A DNA stretch of 64,000 bases from Aminobacter anthyllidis (GCF_018555685.1 NZ_JAFLWW010000006.1:434001-498000), one strand, 5' to 3'. Counted from the first letter of the stretch, positions 1-9,247 are shown. Notes: generated by a model from the sequence alone, not told the origin. Numbers and translations: made by a program.

Positions 1-656
1 CCGGCACGACCAACGGCATCACCGCGCTGCAGATGGACATCAAGATCGACGGCATCACCGAAGAGATCATGAACATCGCGCTCGGCCAGGCCAAGGACGG
101 CCGCCTGCACATCCTCGGCGAAATGGCCAAGGCTCTGTCGGAAGGCCGCTCGGAGCTCGGCGAATTCGCTCCGCGCATCGAGGTCATGCACATCCCAACC
201 GACAAGATCCGTGAAGTCATCGGTTCGGGTGGCAAGGTCATCCGCGAGATCGTCGAAAAGACCGGCGCCAAGATCAACATCGAGGACGACGGCACGGTCA
301 AGATCGCTTCGTCGAACGCCAAGGAGATCGAGGCGGCCAAGAAGTGGATCCACACCATCGTGGCTGAGCCGGAAGTCGGCGAGATCTACGAAGGCACGGT
401 CGTCAAGACCGCTGACTTCGGCGCCTTCGTCAACTTCTTCGGCCCGCGCGACGGCCTCGTCCACATCTCGCAGCTTGCCAACGACCGCGTTGCCAAGACC
501 TCGGATGTGGTCAAGGAAGGCGACAAGGTCTGGGTCAAGCTGATGGGCTTCGACGAGCGCGGCAAGGTCCGCCTGTCGATGAAGGTCGTCGACCAGGAAA
601 CGGGCAAGGAAATTGCTCGCGACAAGAAGGCTGAAGGCGAAGAATCCGCCGCCTGA
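1..656 (+). CDS. pnp: polyribonucleotide nucleotidyltransferase, C-terminal part
   Basis: 3'-5' phosphorolytic exoribonuclease of mRNA turnover. The window opens inside the gene, and the frame is open from base 3. What is visible is the end of the second RNase PH-like core ([12 protein letters not shown]), then a KH domain with its GxxG loop ([15 protein letters not shown]), then an S1 domain ([18 protein letters not shown] to [11 protein letters not shown]), and a short Lys/Glu tail ending in EGEESAA. This domain order and these motifs are diagnostic of PNPase. The catalytic core lies upstream of the window. A hairpin terminator follows about 24 bases after the stop codon. Confidence 0.97.
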   Translation, partial: GTTNGITALQMDIKIDGITEEIMNIALGQAKDGRLHILGEMAKALSEGRSELGEFAPRIEVMHIPTDKIREVIGSGGKVIREIVEKTGAKINIEDDGTVKIASSNAKEIEAAKKWIHTIVAEPEVGEIYEGTVVKTADFGAFVNFFGPRDGLVHISQLANDRVAKTSDVVKEGDKVWVKLMGFDERGKVRLSMKVVDQETGKEIARDKKAEGEESAA

Positions 657-679
657 TAGCCTGATAAGTTGATAAGAAG

Positions 680-708
680 CGGGCGCGCCGTAAGGTCGCG
701 CCCGTTTT
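680..708 (+). terminator. rho-independent terminator of pnp
   Basis: A GC-rich hairpin (arms at 680-689 and 694-704, one bulged base, short loop) is followed by TTTT. It sits just after the pnp stop codon. Confidence 0.8.
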
Positions 709-719
709 CGTTTGTCGTG

Positions 720-876
720 CGTCCTTCGAGGCTCGCTTCGCTCGCACCTCAGGATGAGGTAGGTAGCGGCTCGGTGGCCACGGCATGACAGGTTCCATCA
801 AGCCACAACATCTCCGGTTGGTGGCGCCAACCACCCTCATCCTGAGGTGCTTGCCTGAAGCGAGCCTCGAAGGACG
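720..876. repeat. inverted pair of palindromic intergenic repeats (family A, copies 1 and 2)
   Basis: Copy 1 (720-759) begins CGTCCTTCGAGGCTCGC and ends CACCTCAGGATGAG. Copy 2 (836-876) is the same element on the opposite strand. Between them is about 75 bp of sequence with no gene. The same element occurs again at 8591-8634 and 8775-8813. The pair fills the pnp-rsmC gap and could fold into a long hairpin. Confidence 0.8.
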
Positions 877-894
877 CCCGACTAGGAAGCCAGA

Positions 895-1908
895 ATGCGC
901 GACGCCCTGAAAACCCTGTTCTATCCCTTCGAGGCCGAGCTGCTGGCAATGCCGGGGCAGGGCACGCGTGCCCTGTTCATCGGGGCTGAGCCGGGCTTCA
1001 GGAAGCCGCAGGGCTTCGATGCGAAGCTCTCGCTGGTTCAGGGCTTCCGGCCTCACGTGCTGGCCCTGGCGGCCGCTGGGCACGATGTTGCGGCGCGCGC
1101 CGAGGAAGATGGCTTCGACGTCACGCTTGTGCTTGCCGGGCGTCATCGTGGACTGAACGAGCTACGTGTCGCCGAGGCGATCAAGCGCGTGGTGCCAGGC
1201 GGGCTGGTCGTCGTTGCCGGTGGCAAGGATGATGGCATCGCCAGCCTGCGCAAGCGGCTTGGCGGCCTGCTCGACATCGAGGACCATCTGCCGAAATATC
1301 ACGGCACGGCACTGTGGTTCCGCCGTAACGCCCAGGCAGAGGCTGCGGCAGCGACGCTGCGGGCCGACAATCCGGAGATGCTGGTCGAAGGCCGCTTCCG
1401 CACCGCGCCCGGCATGTTCTCGTTTGAACGTGTCGATGCGGGTTCGCGGCTGCTGGTCGACAACCTGCCTGCTGACATCAAGGGCAAGGTCGCCGATTTC
1501 TGTGCCGGTTGGGGCTATGTCGCGGCCGAGGTGGCCGCGCGCGCCAAGGAACTCAAGGCGCTCGACCTGTTCGAGGCCGACTTCGATGCGCTGGAGGCGG
1601 CCAGGGCCAACGTTCCCGGCACGCCTGTCCAGCCCGGGTTCCACTGGCAGGATCTCGCCAAGGAGCCGGTCGAGCGGCGCTATGATCTGGTGGTGATGAA
1701 TCCGCCGTTCCACCAGGATCGCGACGCGGACCCGGAGATCGGCCAGCGCATGATCAAGGCAGCTGCCGCGGCGCTCAAGCCGGGCGGCCGGCTGTTCATG
1801 GTGGCCAACCGCCATCTGCCCTACCAGCCGGTGCTGGCGCAGGCCTTCTCGTCGGTTCAGGAAATCGCCGTCGACAGCGCCTTCAGGGTCTATTCGGCGA
1901 AGCGCTGA
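895..1908 (+). CDS. rsmC: class I SAM-dependent methyltransferase, RsmC-like (16S rRNA guanine-N2)
   Basis: The 337-residue product has the length of E. coli RsmC (343 aa) and its two-lobe plan: a degenerate N-terminal half and a C-terminal catalytic Rossmann domain. The SAM site is seen as KVADFCAGWGYVAAEVA (about residues 197-213), and the catalytic motif as DLVVMNPPFHQ (about residue 265). NPPFH is typical of N-methylation of guanine in RsmC and RlmG proteins. It ends VFRVYSAKR-like, as the family does. The ATG is preceded by AGGAAG. RsmC modifies G1207 of 16S rRNA; that exact site is inferred from family, and RlmG is the alternative. Confidence 0.8.
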   Translation: MRDALKTLFYPFEAELLAMPGQGTRALFIGAEPGFRKPQGFDAKLSLVQGFRPHVLALAAAGHDVAARAEEDGFDVTLVLAGRHRGLNELRVAEAIKRVVPGGLVVVAGGKDDGIASLRKRLGGLLDIEDHLPKYHGTALWFRRNAQAEAAAATLRADNPEMLVEGRFRTAPGMFSFERVDAGSRLLVDNLPADIKGKVADFCAGWGYVAAEVAARAKELKALDLFEADFDALEAARANVPGTPVQPGFHWQDLAKEPVERRYDLVVMNPPFHQDRDADPEIGQRMIKAAAAALKPGGRLFMVANRHLPYQPVLAQAFSSVQEIAVDSAFRVYSAKR

Positions 1909-1917
1909 CGTCGAGCG

Positions 1918-3456
1918 TCAGTGGACGCGGGCGACGCCCTCTGTGCCTTGCGTCAGCGCCGGGTCGCCGAGGCTGAGCGGTGCTGGGCGGCCGAAGAAGT
2001 AGCCTTGGACTTCCTGGCAACCGGCGGCCCTGAGCAGGGTCGCCTGGTTTTCCGTTTCCACGCCTTCGGCAATGGTACGCACGCCAAGCGCCCGCGACAG
2101 GCCGACGATCGTCGAAACCACGGCGCCCGAATTGCTGTCGGTTTCCATGCGGCTGACGAAGGAACGGTCGATCTTGAGCTTGTGGAACGAGAAGTCGATC
2201 AGGTAGGCGAGGTTCGAGTAGCCGGTGCCGAAATCGTCGACCGCCACTGAAATGCCCATCGCCGTCAGCTGCTTCAGGATCAGGGCCGCGCGGTCGCGGT
2301 CCTGCATCATCGCCGATTCGGTCAGTTCGAGTTCGAGCCGCTTGGGCTCGATGCCGGTTTCCTTGATGATCCGCTCGACGATGCCGACGAAATCGCGGGT
2401 CATGAACTGCACCGGCGAAATGTTGACAGCAACGAAGCAGTCTTCCGGCAGCAGGCGGGCATCGGTGCAGGCCTTGCGCAGCACCCACTCGCCGATCGGC
2501 GCGATCATGCCGGTCTCTTCGGCCACCGAGATGAACTCGACCGGCGGGATCATGCCGCGCTCGGGGTGACGCCAGCGGATCAGGGCCTCGTAGCCGACGA
2601 CGCGGCCCGACGTCAGGTCGAGCTGCGGCTGGTAGTGCAGGTCGAAGTCGCCGCGCCCGAAGGCGACATGCAGTTCCGATTCCACCCACTGGCGATGGTC
2701 GGCAACCCGACCCATTTCGGGCTGGAAGACAGCCCAGTCGCCGATGCCGCTGGCGCGTGCGTTCTGCAGCGCGAGGTTCGAGCGGCGCAACAGCACGACC
2801 GGGTCATAACCATCCTTGGGCATGGCGACGACGCCGACCGAGACATTGACCGACTGGAGGTGTGACGGCAGCTGGTAAGGGCGCATCAGGTCGTGGATCA
2901 GGCGCTCGACGAGTGTTTCGAGCGAGCAGCGCAGCATCTGGTCTGGATAGAGAATGGCGAATTCGCCGGCGCCGATGCGGCCGATGACCATGTCGCGTGG
3001 CAATGCCGCCTTGAGGCGGGCGGTGAAGGCGCGGATCAGCACGTCGCCATTGCTGTAGCCGATGGCGTCGTTGATCTGCTTGAAGCGGTCGATGTCGATG
3101 TCGATGAGGAACATCGGCTTGCCGGTGCGGGCCGTGGCGGACGCAGCTTCGGCGATCTTGCCGACCATCGCCGGCCGCGCCAGAAGCCCGGTCAGCTTGT
3201 CGAAATGCGTCTCGTTGAAGACGAAGTCTGCCGATTCGTCGACGCCGGCAAAGAACGACATCGCCGCGATCGAGGCTGCCAGTGCGCAAAGGGCGGCAAT
3301 GACCGCGCTGACCGTATCGCCCGACATGCCGCCGACATCGTCACCAAGGCCGAATTTCAAGGCCCACATGCCCAGCACGAAGCTGCCCATGCCTGAAGCG
3401 GCGATGGTAACAAGTCGAAACGTGGGGCTTCGACGGGGATTCCTGGCGGCAGACAT
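1918..3456 (-). CDS. membrane-anchored EAL phosphodiesterase with a degenerate GGDEF domain
   Basis: The 512-residue product probably hydrolyses the second messenger c-di-GMP. Two hydrophobic segments lie near residues 14-36 and 48-70. A GGDEF domain follows (about 85-245) whose signature is GAGEF, so cyclase activity is probably lost. The C-terminal EAL domain (about 260-500) keeps its key residues: EALIRW, the VNISPVQF asparagine, LELTES, DDFGTGYS, LKIDRSFV, AEGVET and QGYFFGRP. An AGGAAAA site lies 8 bases before the ATG. It is followed downstream by nothing co-oriented; fabI ends 91 bp upstream of its start. Cell role unknown; motility or biofilm control is the usual one for such proteins. 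Confidence 0.9.
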   Translation of the reverse strand: MSAARNPRRSPTFRLVTIAASGMGSFVLGMWALKFGLGDDVGGMSGDTVSAVIAALCALAASIAAMSFFAGVDESADFVFNETHFDKLTGLLARPAMVGKIAEAASATARTGKPMFLIDIDIDRFKQINDAIGYSNGDVLIRAFTARLKAALPRDMVIGRIGAGEFAILYPDQMLRCSLETLVERLIHDLMRPYQLPSHLQSVNVSVGVVAMPKDGYDPVVLLRRSNLALQNARASGIGDWAVFQPEMGRVADHRQWVESELHVAFGRGDFDLHYQPQLDLTSGRVVGYEALIRWRHPERGMIPPVEFISVAEETGMIAPIGEWVLRKACTDARLLPEDCFVAVNISPVQFMTRDFVGIVERIIKETGIEPKRLELELTESAMMQDRDRAALILKQLTAMGISVAVDDFGTGYSNLAYLIDFSFHKLKIDRSFVSRMETDSNSGAVVSTIVGLSRALGVRTIAEGVETENQATLLRAAGCQEVQGYFFGRPAPLSLGDPALTQGTEGVARVH

Positions 3457-3547
3457 GCTGATTTTCCTAACTTGCGTGGCATTTCTACCGATTCGCTCGT
3501 TAAGATCGATTTTGACGATTGTCTACAATTTTACCAGCAGGCGTTTT

Positions 3548-4360
3548 TTATTCGCGCCCGCCGTCCATCTGCTTGAGCTCGTCCAGCGTCGGCATCGACA
3601 CGATGTGATAGCCCGAATCGACGTAGTGGATCTCGCCTGTGACGCCCGACGACAGGTCGGACAGCAGATAAAGTGCCGAGCCGCCGACCTCGTCGAGGGT
3701 CACGGTGCGGCGCAGCGGCGAATTGCGCTGCTGGTAGGTGAACATGTGGCGTGCATCGGCAATGCCCGCGCCCGCAAGCGTGCGTACCGGGCCGGCCGAA
3801 ATGCCGTTGATGCGGATGCCGCGCGGGCCGTAGTCGTTGGCGAGGTAACGCACGCTGGCCTCAAGGCCCGCCTTGGCGACGCCCATGACGTTGTAGTTCG
3901 GCATGACACGCACCGAACCGGCATAGGTCAGCGTGATCATCGAGCCGCCATCGTTCATCAGCGCCGCCGCGTGCTTGGCGACCTCGGTGAAGGAGAAGCA
4001 CGAGATCACCATGGTGCGCACGAAGTTGTCGCGCGTGGTGTCGGCGTAGAGGCCCTTGAGCTCGTTCTTGTCGGAGAAGCCGATGGCGTGCACAAGAAAG
4101 TCGATGCCGCCCCACTTTTCCTTCAACGTCTCGAAGGTCGCGGCAACCGAGGCGCTGTCTTCGACATCGCACGGCACCAGGATCGAGGCGCCGATCTTCT
4201 CGGCCAGCGGCTTGACCCGGCGCCCGAAGGCCTCGCCCTGATAGGTGAAGGCCAGTTCGGCACCATGCTCGGCGAGCTTCTGGGCAATGCCCCAGGCAAT
4301 CGAGTGGTCGTTCGCGACGCCCATGATGAGCCCGCGCTTGCCCTTCATCAATCCGTCCAT
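3548..4360 (-). CDS. fabI: enoyl-[acyl-carrier-protein] reductase (NADH)
   Basis: Carries out the last reduction step of each type II fatty acid elongation cycle, in the cytoplasm. The 270-residue protein starts MDGLMKGKRGLIMGVAND, the atypical SDR cofactor loop of FabI. The catalytic Tyr-x6-Lys pair is seen in YNVMGVAK. I chose the ATG at 4360, ten bases after the fabB stop; an upstream in-frame extension would run back into fabB. It is the last gene of fabA-fabB-fabI. Confidence 0.95.
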   Translation of the reverse strand: MDGLMKGKRGLIMGVANDHSIAWGIAQKLAEHGAELAFTYQGEAFGRRVKPLAEKIGASILVPCDVEDSASVAATFETLKEKWGGIDFLVHAIGFSDKNELKGLYADTTRDNFVRTMVISCFSFTEVAKHAAALMNDGGSMITLTYAGSVRVMPNYNVMGVAKAGLEASVRYLANDYGPRGIRINGISAGPVRTLAGAGIADARHMFTYQQRNSPLRRTVTLDEVGGSALYLLSDLSSGVTGEIHYVDSGYHIVSMPTLDELKQMDGGRE

Positions 4361-4370
4361 GTCGGGGTCC

Positions 4371-5594
4371 CTATGCGGAGAGGCGCTGGAAAACGAGCGT
4401 GGCGTTGGTGCCACCGAAGCCGAAGGAGTTAGACAGCACGGTGTCGATCTTGGCGTTGTCGATGCGCTTGCGCACGATCGGCATGCCTTCGAATTCCGGG
4501 TCCAGCTCTTCGATATGCGCGCTTTCGCCGATGAAGCCGCCCTGCATCATCAGGATCGAGTAGATCGATTCCTGAACGCCCGCTGCACCCAGCGAGTGGC
4601 CGGTCAGCGACTTGGTCGAGGTGATGTTGGGCAGGTTGCCGGCGAAGACTTCGCGGATGGCGCCCATTTCCTTCGAATCGCCCACCGGCGTCGAGGTGCC
4701 GTGGGTATTGATGTAGTCGACCGGGCCCTTCACCGTGGCGAGCGCCTGGCGCATGCAGCGCATGGCGCCTTCGCCCGACGGCGCGACCATGTCGTAGCCG
4801 TCCGACGTCGCGCCATAGCCGACCAGCTCGGCATAGATCTTGGCGCCGCGCGCCTTGGCATGCTCGAGCTCTTCCAGCACCAGCACGCCGGCGCCGCCGG
4901 CGATGACGAAGCCGTCGCGGTTGACGTCGTAGGCACGCGAGGCGACCGAGGCGCGGTCATTGTACTTAGACGACATCGCGCCCATCGCGTCGAACAGGTT
5001 CGACATCGTCCAGTCGAGGTCCTCGTGGCCGCCGGCGAACATGATGTCCTGCTTGCCCCACTGGATCATCTCCGCCGCATTGCCGATGCAATGCGCCGAG
5101 GTCGAGCAGGCAGACGAGATTGAGTAGTTGACGCCGTGGATCTTGAACCAGGTGGCGAGCGTCGCCGAGGCCGTCGACGACATCGCCTTCGGCACCGCGA
5201 AAGGCCCGATGCGCTTGGGGCTGTTGTTCTTGAGCGTGATCTCGGCGGCTTCGACGATCGTGCGCGTCGACGGGCCGCCCGAGCCCATGATGATGCCGGT
5301 GCGTTCGTTGCCCGACACGTCGCTCTCTTCGAGGCCGCTATCGGCGATCGCCTGCTTCATCGCGACGTGGTTCCACATGCCGCCCTGCGACAGGAAACGG
5401 GAGGCGCGGCGGTCGACGAGATCGCTCGTGTCGAGGTTCGGCGAACCCCAGACCTGGCACTTGAAGCCATGCTCGGCGAAGGATTCGGAGAAGCTGATGC
5501 CGGACTTGGCGTCACGCAGCGAGGCTTGCACTTCGGAAGCGTTGTTGCCGATGGACGACACGATTCCAAGGCCAGTTACGACGACCCGTCTCAT
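4371..5594 (-). CDS. fabB: 3-oxoacyl-[acyl-carrier-protein] synthase I
   Basis: Condensing enzyme that elongates acyl chains, including the unsaturated branch made by FabA. The 407-residue product shows the thiolase fold. The nucleophile cysteine is in [14 protein letters not shown], the two histidines are in [11 protein letters not shown] and [10 protein letters not shown], and the glycine-rich end is [15 protein letters not shown]. It lies 31 bp after fabA and 10 bp before fabI on the same strand, so the three genes are almost surely one operon. Confidence 0.96.
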   Translation of the reverse strand: MRRVVVTGLGIVSSIGNNASEVQASLRDAKSGISFSESFAEHGFKCQVWGSPNLDTSDLVDRRASRFLSQGGMWNHVAMKQAIADSGLEESDVSGNERTGIIMGSGGPSTRTIVEAAEITLKNNSPKRIGPFAVPKAMSSTASATLATWFKIHGVNYSISSACSTSAHCIGNAAEMIQWGKQDIMFAGGHEDLDWTMSNLFDAMGAMSSKYNDRASVASRAYDVNRDGFVIAGGAGVLVLEELEHAKARGAKIYAELVGYGATSDGYDMVAPSGEGAMRCMRQALATVKGPVDYINTHGTSTPVGDSKEMGAIREVFAGNLPNITSTKSLTGHSLGAAGVQESIYSILMMQGGFIGESAHIEELDPEFEGMPIVRKRIDNAKIDTVLSNSFGFGGTNATLVFQRLSA

Positions 5595-5625
5595 TCAGAT
5601 TTCCTTTCAGAATGTCCGCCAGCCC

Positions 5626-6144
5626 TTAGACTGCGGCTTCCTGCTTCGAGAGCCCGACCTTGAGGTCGAGGGCCTTGTAGATAGGTTCGCCGTCGGCCTT
5701 CAACCAGCCATCGGCGATGCCGAGCACCAAACGGCCGCGCATGACGCGCTTGAAGTCGATGCCATATTCGACCTTCTTGACCGAAGGCGTGACCATGCCC
5801 TTGAACTTCACTTCGCCGGTCGAGAGCGCCATGCCCTTGCCCTGTTCGCCAAGCCAGCCGAGGTAGAAGCCGGTCAGCTGCCACATGGCGTCGAGGCCGA
5901 GGCAGCCCGGCATGATGGGATTGCCGATGAAGTGGCAGGGGAAGAACCACAGGTCCGGCCTGATGTCGAATTCGGCGCGGACGAAGCCCTTGTCGAACTC
6001 GCCGCCGGTCTCGCTGATCTCGGTGATGCGATCGAACATCAGCATCGGCGGAGCGGGCAGCTGGGCGTTGCCGGGTCCGAACAGCTCGCCGCGGGCGCAG
6101 GCCAGCAATTCCTCGTAGCCGTAGCTGGATTTCTGATCGGCCAT
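5626..6144 (-). CDS. fabA: 3-hydroxydecanoyl-[acyl-carrier-protein] dehydratase/isomerase
   Basis: Dehydrates 3-hydroxydecanoyl-ACP and isomerises trans-2 to cis-3, the branch point to unsaturated fatty acids. The 172-residue length matches FabA. The active-site histidine is seen in [17 protein letters not shown], and the Asp-containing helix in [13 protein letters not shown] start at the ATG at 6144 ([15 protein letters not shown]), preceded by GGGGAAGG; 21 more codons are open upstream but do not look like FabA. First gene of the fabA-fabB-fabI operon and divergent from irr. Confidence 0.95.
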   Translation of the reverse strand: MADQKSSYGYEELLACARGELFGPGNAQLPAPPMLMFDRITEISETGGEFDKGFVRAEFDIRPDLWFFPCHFIGNPIMPGCLGLDAMWQLTGFYLGWLGEQGKGMALSTGEVKFKGMVTPSVKKVEYGIDFKRVMRGRLVLGIADGWLKADGEPIYKALDLKVGLSKQEAAV

Positions 6145-6275
6145 GAACACCTTCCCCGTCAACGTTTCGGGCGGTGCCACGCCCTTCTTGTGTGCTCTCA
6201 CTAGCACAGACTGTTTGCAGCCGGAAACCGGCGATTGCGATTAACGTGCCCGTCCGCGTGGGTCAATGCGCGCTA

Positions 6276-6304
6276 TTGATCGCATTTGAGTGACAGAATA
6301 TATG
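6276..6304 (+). promoter_or_regulatory. candidate sigma-70 promoter of irr
   Basis: TTGATC (6276-6281), a 17-base spacer, then TATATG (6299-6304). The predicted transcript start is near 6311. This makes the in-frame starts at 6290 (GTG) and 6302 (ATG) unlikely and favours the GTG at 6392. Confidence 0.5.
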
Positions 6305-6391
6305 TCAGGCATAGCTTGCCGGCTGCCGATCCGATTTTGGCGCGCCAGCAGGCTGGATTTGGGGCGAAGGCAAACTTCGACGAGGCAACGA

Positions 6392-6817
6392 GTGGATTCC
6401 CACAAGGCAAGCATTGCTGTGGAAACGCGTGTCCGTGATGCGGGGCTTAGGCCCACGCGTCAGCGCATTGCGTTGGCCGAACTGCTGTTCGCCAAGGGCG
6501 ACCGCCACCTTTCGGCTGAAGAGCTGCATGAGGAAGCCTTGTCGGCCGGCGTGCCGGTGTCGCTGGCGACCGTCTACAACGCGTTGCACCAGTTCACCGA
6601 GTCGGGACTCTTGCGCATCCTGGCTGTCGAAGGCTCGAAGACCTATTTCGACACCAACACCTCAGACCATCACCACTTCTTCATCGAAGGCGAAAACCGG
6701 GTGTTCGATATCGAATCGGGCCCCGTCACGGTCACCAACCTGCCGGAGCCTCCGGAAGGCATGGAAATCGCCAACGTCGATATCGTGGTGAGGCTCAGGC
6801 CCAAGCGCCCGGCCTGA
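6392..6817 (+). CDS. irr: iron response regulator Irr (Fur family)
   Basis: Transcription factor that controls iron and heme genes in rhizobia in answer to heme supply. The winged helix covers about residues 15-80 (LRPTRQRIALAELLFAKGD, PVSLATVYNALHQF), then the dimer domain has the typical TSDHHHFF metal or heme histidine cluster, ending NVDIVVRLRPKRPA. There is no cysteine in the protein, so the N-terminal Cys-Pro heme motif of Bradyrhizobium Irr is missing. The start is uncertain: the frame is open back to 6290, but a promoter-like sequence overlaps that part, so I chose GTG 6392 (141 aa). Its place beside fabA is typical of Rhizobiales. Confidence 0.88.
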   Translation: MDSHKASIAVETRVRDAGLRPTRQRIALAELLFAKGDRHLSAEELHEEALSAGVPVSLATVYNALHQFTESGLLRILAVEGSKTYFDTNTSDHHHFFIEGENRVFDIESGPVTVTNLPEPPEGMEIANVDIVVRLRPKRPA

Positions 6818-6852
6818 GGCCACCGATCCCGGCCGCTGCGGCCGGGATAAAA

Positions 6853-7410
6853 TCAGTTCTCGATGCTTTCGCCGGGGTATGCGCCCCAGACCTGCGACTG
6901 GTTCAGCCAGCCGCTGGTGCCGGAAAAGCTCATCTCGCACCAGTCGCCGTTGCACTGCTTGATCGAACCGACGACGCCGGGGTCGATGATGGCGACGGTG
7001 CGCGCGCCGCTTTCGGGCTTGGCGAGCAGGTTGAGCTGTGCCGGCTTGCCGCGTTGCCACGGTGCCGTCATCGCCGTGCGGTGACCCGACAGCAGCGACT
7101 GGTTGATCCAGCCCTCGGCACCTTCGGAATCGCGCACGCGGCGCCAGTTGTCATATTCCTGGATGATTTCCATCGGCAGGCCTGGCTTCATGTAGAGCCA
7201 GTCGACCGGGTAATTGACGCCGGGGCCGATGCGCGAATTGACCTTGCCCGACTTCAGGCTGACGAATCGCGGCAGTGGCAGCCCGCTCGGACCGATCGTC
7301 CCATTCTGGGCGGCCGCGGCCGGGCCGACAAACGCGGTGCCGGGCGAAACGAAAGCAAGGCCGATCAGTGCTGCGCTGACGGCCAGACGGAGCGACACGA
7401 AACCAGACAC
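6853..7410 (-). CDS. secreted protein with bacterial SH3 domains
   Basis: The 185-residue product starts with a signal peptide (hydrophobic stretch about residues 8-28, then a PAAAAQ cut region). Two SH3-like units follow. The first, about residues 47-110, contains VNSRIGPGVNYPVDW and EGWINQSLL; the second, about 120-180, contains GDWCEMSFSGTSGWLNQSQ. Such proteins are periplasmic and often bind cell-wall peptides or metals; the ligand here is unknown. The start codon is GTG at 7410, with a second GTG five codons on. It converges on irr and diverges from the dehydrogenase gene at 7571. Confidence 0.82.
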   Translation of the reverse strand: MSGFVSLRLAVSAALIGLAFVSPGTAFVGPAAAAQNGTIGPSGLPLPRFVSLKSGKVNSRIGPGVNYPVDWLYMKPGLPMEIIQEYDNWRRVRDSEGAEGWINQSLLSGHRTAMTAPWQRGKPAQLNLLAKPESGARTVAIIDPGVVGSIKQCNGDWCEMSFSGTSGWLNQSQVWGAYPGESIEN

Positions 7411-7570
7411 TTCCGTAACCTCTGTTTGAACTTGGCGCCCTTTTGGCGGGCACCCTTTTTCTTTGTCTTCGGCGGCACTGCTTGTTACACAGATTACCGC
7501 TCATGGATCGGATTGCAGTTTCGCCGGTCTTGGTTAAAGAGGTCTCAACGAGATCTTCGTCGAGGATAGA

Positions 7571-8572
7571 ATGGCCGGTCGAAAAAAGCCTCTCGTCGTC
7601 ATTACGCGCAAGCTGCCCGACCAGGTCGAGACGCGCATGCGCGAGCTCTTCGACGCGCGGCTGAATGTCGACGACAGGCCGATGAGCCAGCCGGAGCTGG
7701 TCGCGGCGGTCAAGGAAGCCGATGTGCTGGTGCCGACGGTGACCGACACCATCGACGCCGCACTGATCGAACAGGCCGGCCCCAATCTCAAGCTGATCGC
7801 CAATTTCGGCAACGGCGTCGACAAGATCGACGTCACCGCGGCCGCCAAGCGCGGCATCACCGTGACCAACACGCCGAACGTCCTGACCGAAGACACCGCC
7901 GACATGGCCATGGCGCTGATGCTCGCCGTGCCGCGCCGCCTGACCGAGGGCGCCAGCGTTCTTACCAGTGACAAAAAGTGGGCCGGCTGGTCGCCGACAT
8001 GGATGCTCGGCCGCCGCATCGGCGGCAAGCGTCTCGGCATCGTCGGCATGGGCCGCATCGGCACCGCCGTTGCCCGCCGCGCCAAGGCCTTCGGCCTGTC
8101 GATCCACTATCACAACCGCCACCGCGTGCTGCAGTCGGTCGAAGACGAACTGGAGGCGACCTATTGGGAGAGCCTCGACCAGATGCTGGCCCGAATGGAC
8201 ATCATCTCGATCAACTGCCCCTCGACGCCGGCGACCTTCCATCTGCTGTCGGGCCGCAGGCTGGCGCTGATGCAACCGCACGCCTATCTCGTCAACATCG
8301 CCCGCGGCGATATCATCGACGAGGATGCGCTGGTCAAGATGCTGCAGGACGGCAAGCTTGCCGGTGCCGCCCTCGACGTCTTCGAGCACGAGCCGGCGGT
8401 CAACCACAAGCTGCTCAAGCTCGCCGCCAAGGGCAAGGTGGTGCTGATGCCGCATATGGGCTCGGCGACAATCGAGGGCCGCATCGACATGGGCGAAAAG
8501 GTCATCATCAACATCCGCGCCCATGTCGACGGGCACCGCCCGCCGGATAGGGTGCTGCCACTGAGGACTTGA
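7571..8572 (+). CDS. gyaR: D-2-hydroxyacid dehydrogenase, glyoxylate/hydroxypyruvate reductase type
   Basis: NAD(P)H-dependent reductase of glyoxylate or hydroxypyruvate, or a D-glycerate dehydrogenase. The 333-residue protein has the split catalytic domain and Rossmann domain (RLGIVGMGRIGTAVARRAK). The catalytic residues are in order: Arg in NIARGDIIDEDAL, Glu in ALDVFEHEP and His in VLMPHMGSA. Gene symbol is by family likeness; the substrate cannot be read from sequence. The ATG follows GAGGATAG. A palindromic repeat lies 18 bp past the stop. Confidence 0.85.
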   Translation: MAGRKKPLVVITRKLPDQVETRMRELFDARLNVDDRPMSQPELVAAVKEADVLVPTVTDTIDAALIEQAGPNLKLIANFGNGVDKIDVTAAAKRGITVTNTPNVLTEDTADMAMALMLAVPRRLTEGASVLTSDKKWAGWSPTWMLGRRIGGKRLGIVGMGRIGTAVARRAKAFGLSIHYHNRHRVLQSVEDELEATYWESLDQMLARMDIISINCPSTPATFHLLSGRRLALMQPHAYLVNIARGDIIDEDALVKMLQDGKLAGAALDVFEHEPAVNHKLLKLAAKGKVVLMPHMGSATIEGRIDMGEKVIINIRAHVDGHRPPDRVLPLRT

Positions 8573-8590
8573 GCGGGGCGTATGGTCGTG

Positions 8591-8813
8591 CGTCCTTCGA
8601 GGCTCGCCCTTTGGGCGAGCACCTCAGGATGAGGACGGTCGGCGCTCTTCAGGTTGAGAACGATTGCCGCGTTGCTACCGCAGCGTTTGAGGCTTTGTTG
8701 TTTGCTGCCGCCTTTTGCTGCCGCTATGGCTGCGGGTTTGGCGGTTCAGGATCTGGGGTGCAGCACCCGCGGTCCTCTTCCTGAGGTGCGAGCGTAGCGA
8801 GCCTCGAAGGACG
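8591..8813. repeat. inverted pair of palindromic intergenic repeats (family A, copies 3 and 4)
   Basis: Copy 3 (8591-8634, plus) and copy 4 (8775-8813, minus) match the repeats at 720-876. The whole 8573-8833 gap consists of these plus about 140 bp of filler with no gene. It separates gyaR from the convergent aconitase-X operon and may act as a bidirectional terminator. Confidence 0.78.
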
Positions 8814-8833
8814 CAGGGCCCCTGCCGCCCGCC

Positions 8834-9247
8834 TCAATCGGAAACGCTGATTTCCCCATCAGCGTCGACCCGCACGTGCCGGCCCTTGAAGGCGCTGAAC
8901 GCCTCTCGCGGCAACTTCACCGCCACCGGCGTCTGCCAGCCCATCTCGCGCGCCACGATCAGCCCGAGCAGCAGGATGGCGTCGGGCTCGTGCAGCACCA
9001 GCGCTGCCGGCGCATGGCCGGCATGCACAAGCTCCATCAGCACCGCCGAAGCCGACGACGAACCAATGGTGCCGGGCAAAAACAGCACCTTGCCTGATAT
9101 GCATTGCCCGCATTCGGGATGGCGCACGTCGGCGATGCGTCCGGATTTCGCATCGACGCCGCCCCAGAAGCTGATCGGCGCCGACAGGATCAGGGCCGGG
9201 CCTTCGCCCGCTTTGCCCGGGACCAGGATTTCGGCGTGCGTGCTCAC
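8834..9247 (-). CDS. aconitase X small (swivel) subunit, DUF126 family
   Basis: The 137-residue protein is the swivel subunit that pairs with the aconitase X catalytic subunit encoded just upstream. The sequence GKAGEGPALILSAPISFWGG near the N terminus and a central CGQCISGKVLFLPGTIGSS stretch are family features. In bacteria, two-subunit aconitase X proteins include cis-3-hydroxy-L-proline dehydratases, and archaeal ones act on mevalonate 5-phosphate; the first is more likely here. It starts at GTG 9247 in a four-base GTGA overlap with the large subunit, so the two are translationally coupled. Confidence 0.85.
   Translation of the reverse strand: MSTHAEILVPGKAGEGPALILSAPISFWGGVDAKSGRIADVRHPECGQCISGKVLFLPGTIGSSSASAVLMELVHAGHAPAALVLHEPDAILLLGLIVAREMGWQTPVAVKLPREAFSAFKGRHVRVDADGEISVSD

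Noticed and set aside
7151-8536. Long minus-strand open frame (461 codons) opposite gyaR
   Set aside because: It is antisense to a gene with clear motifs and has no recognisable domain; GC-rich third positions make such frames common.
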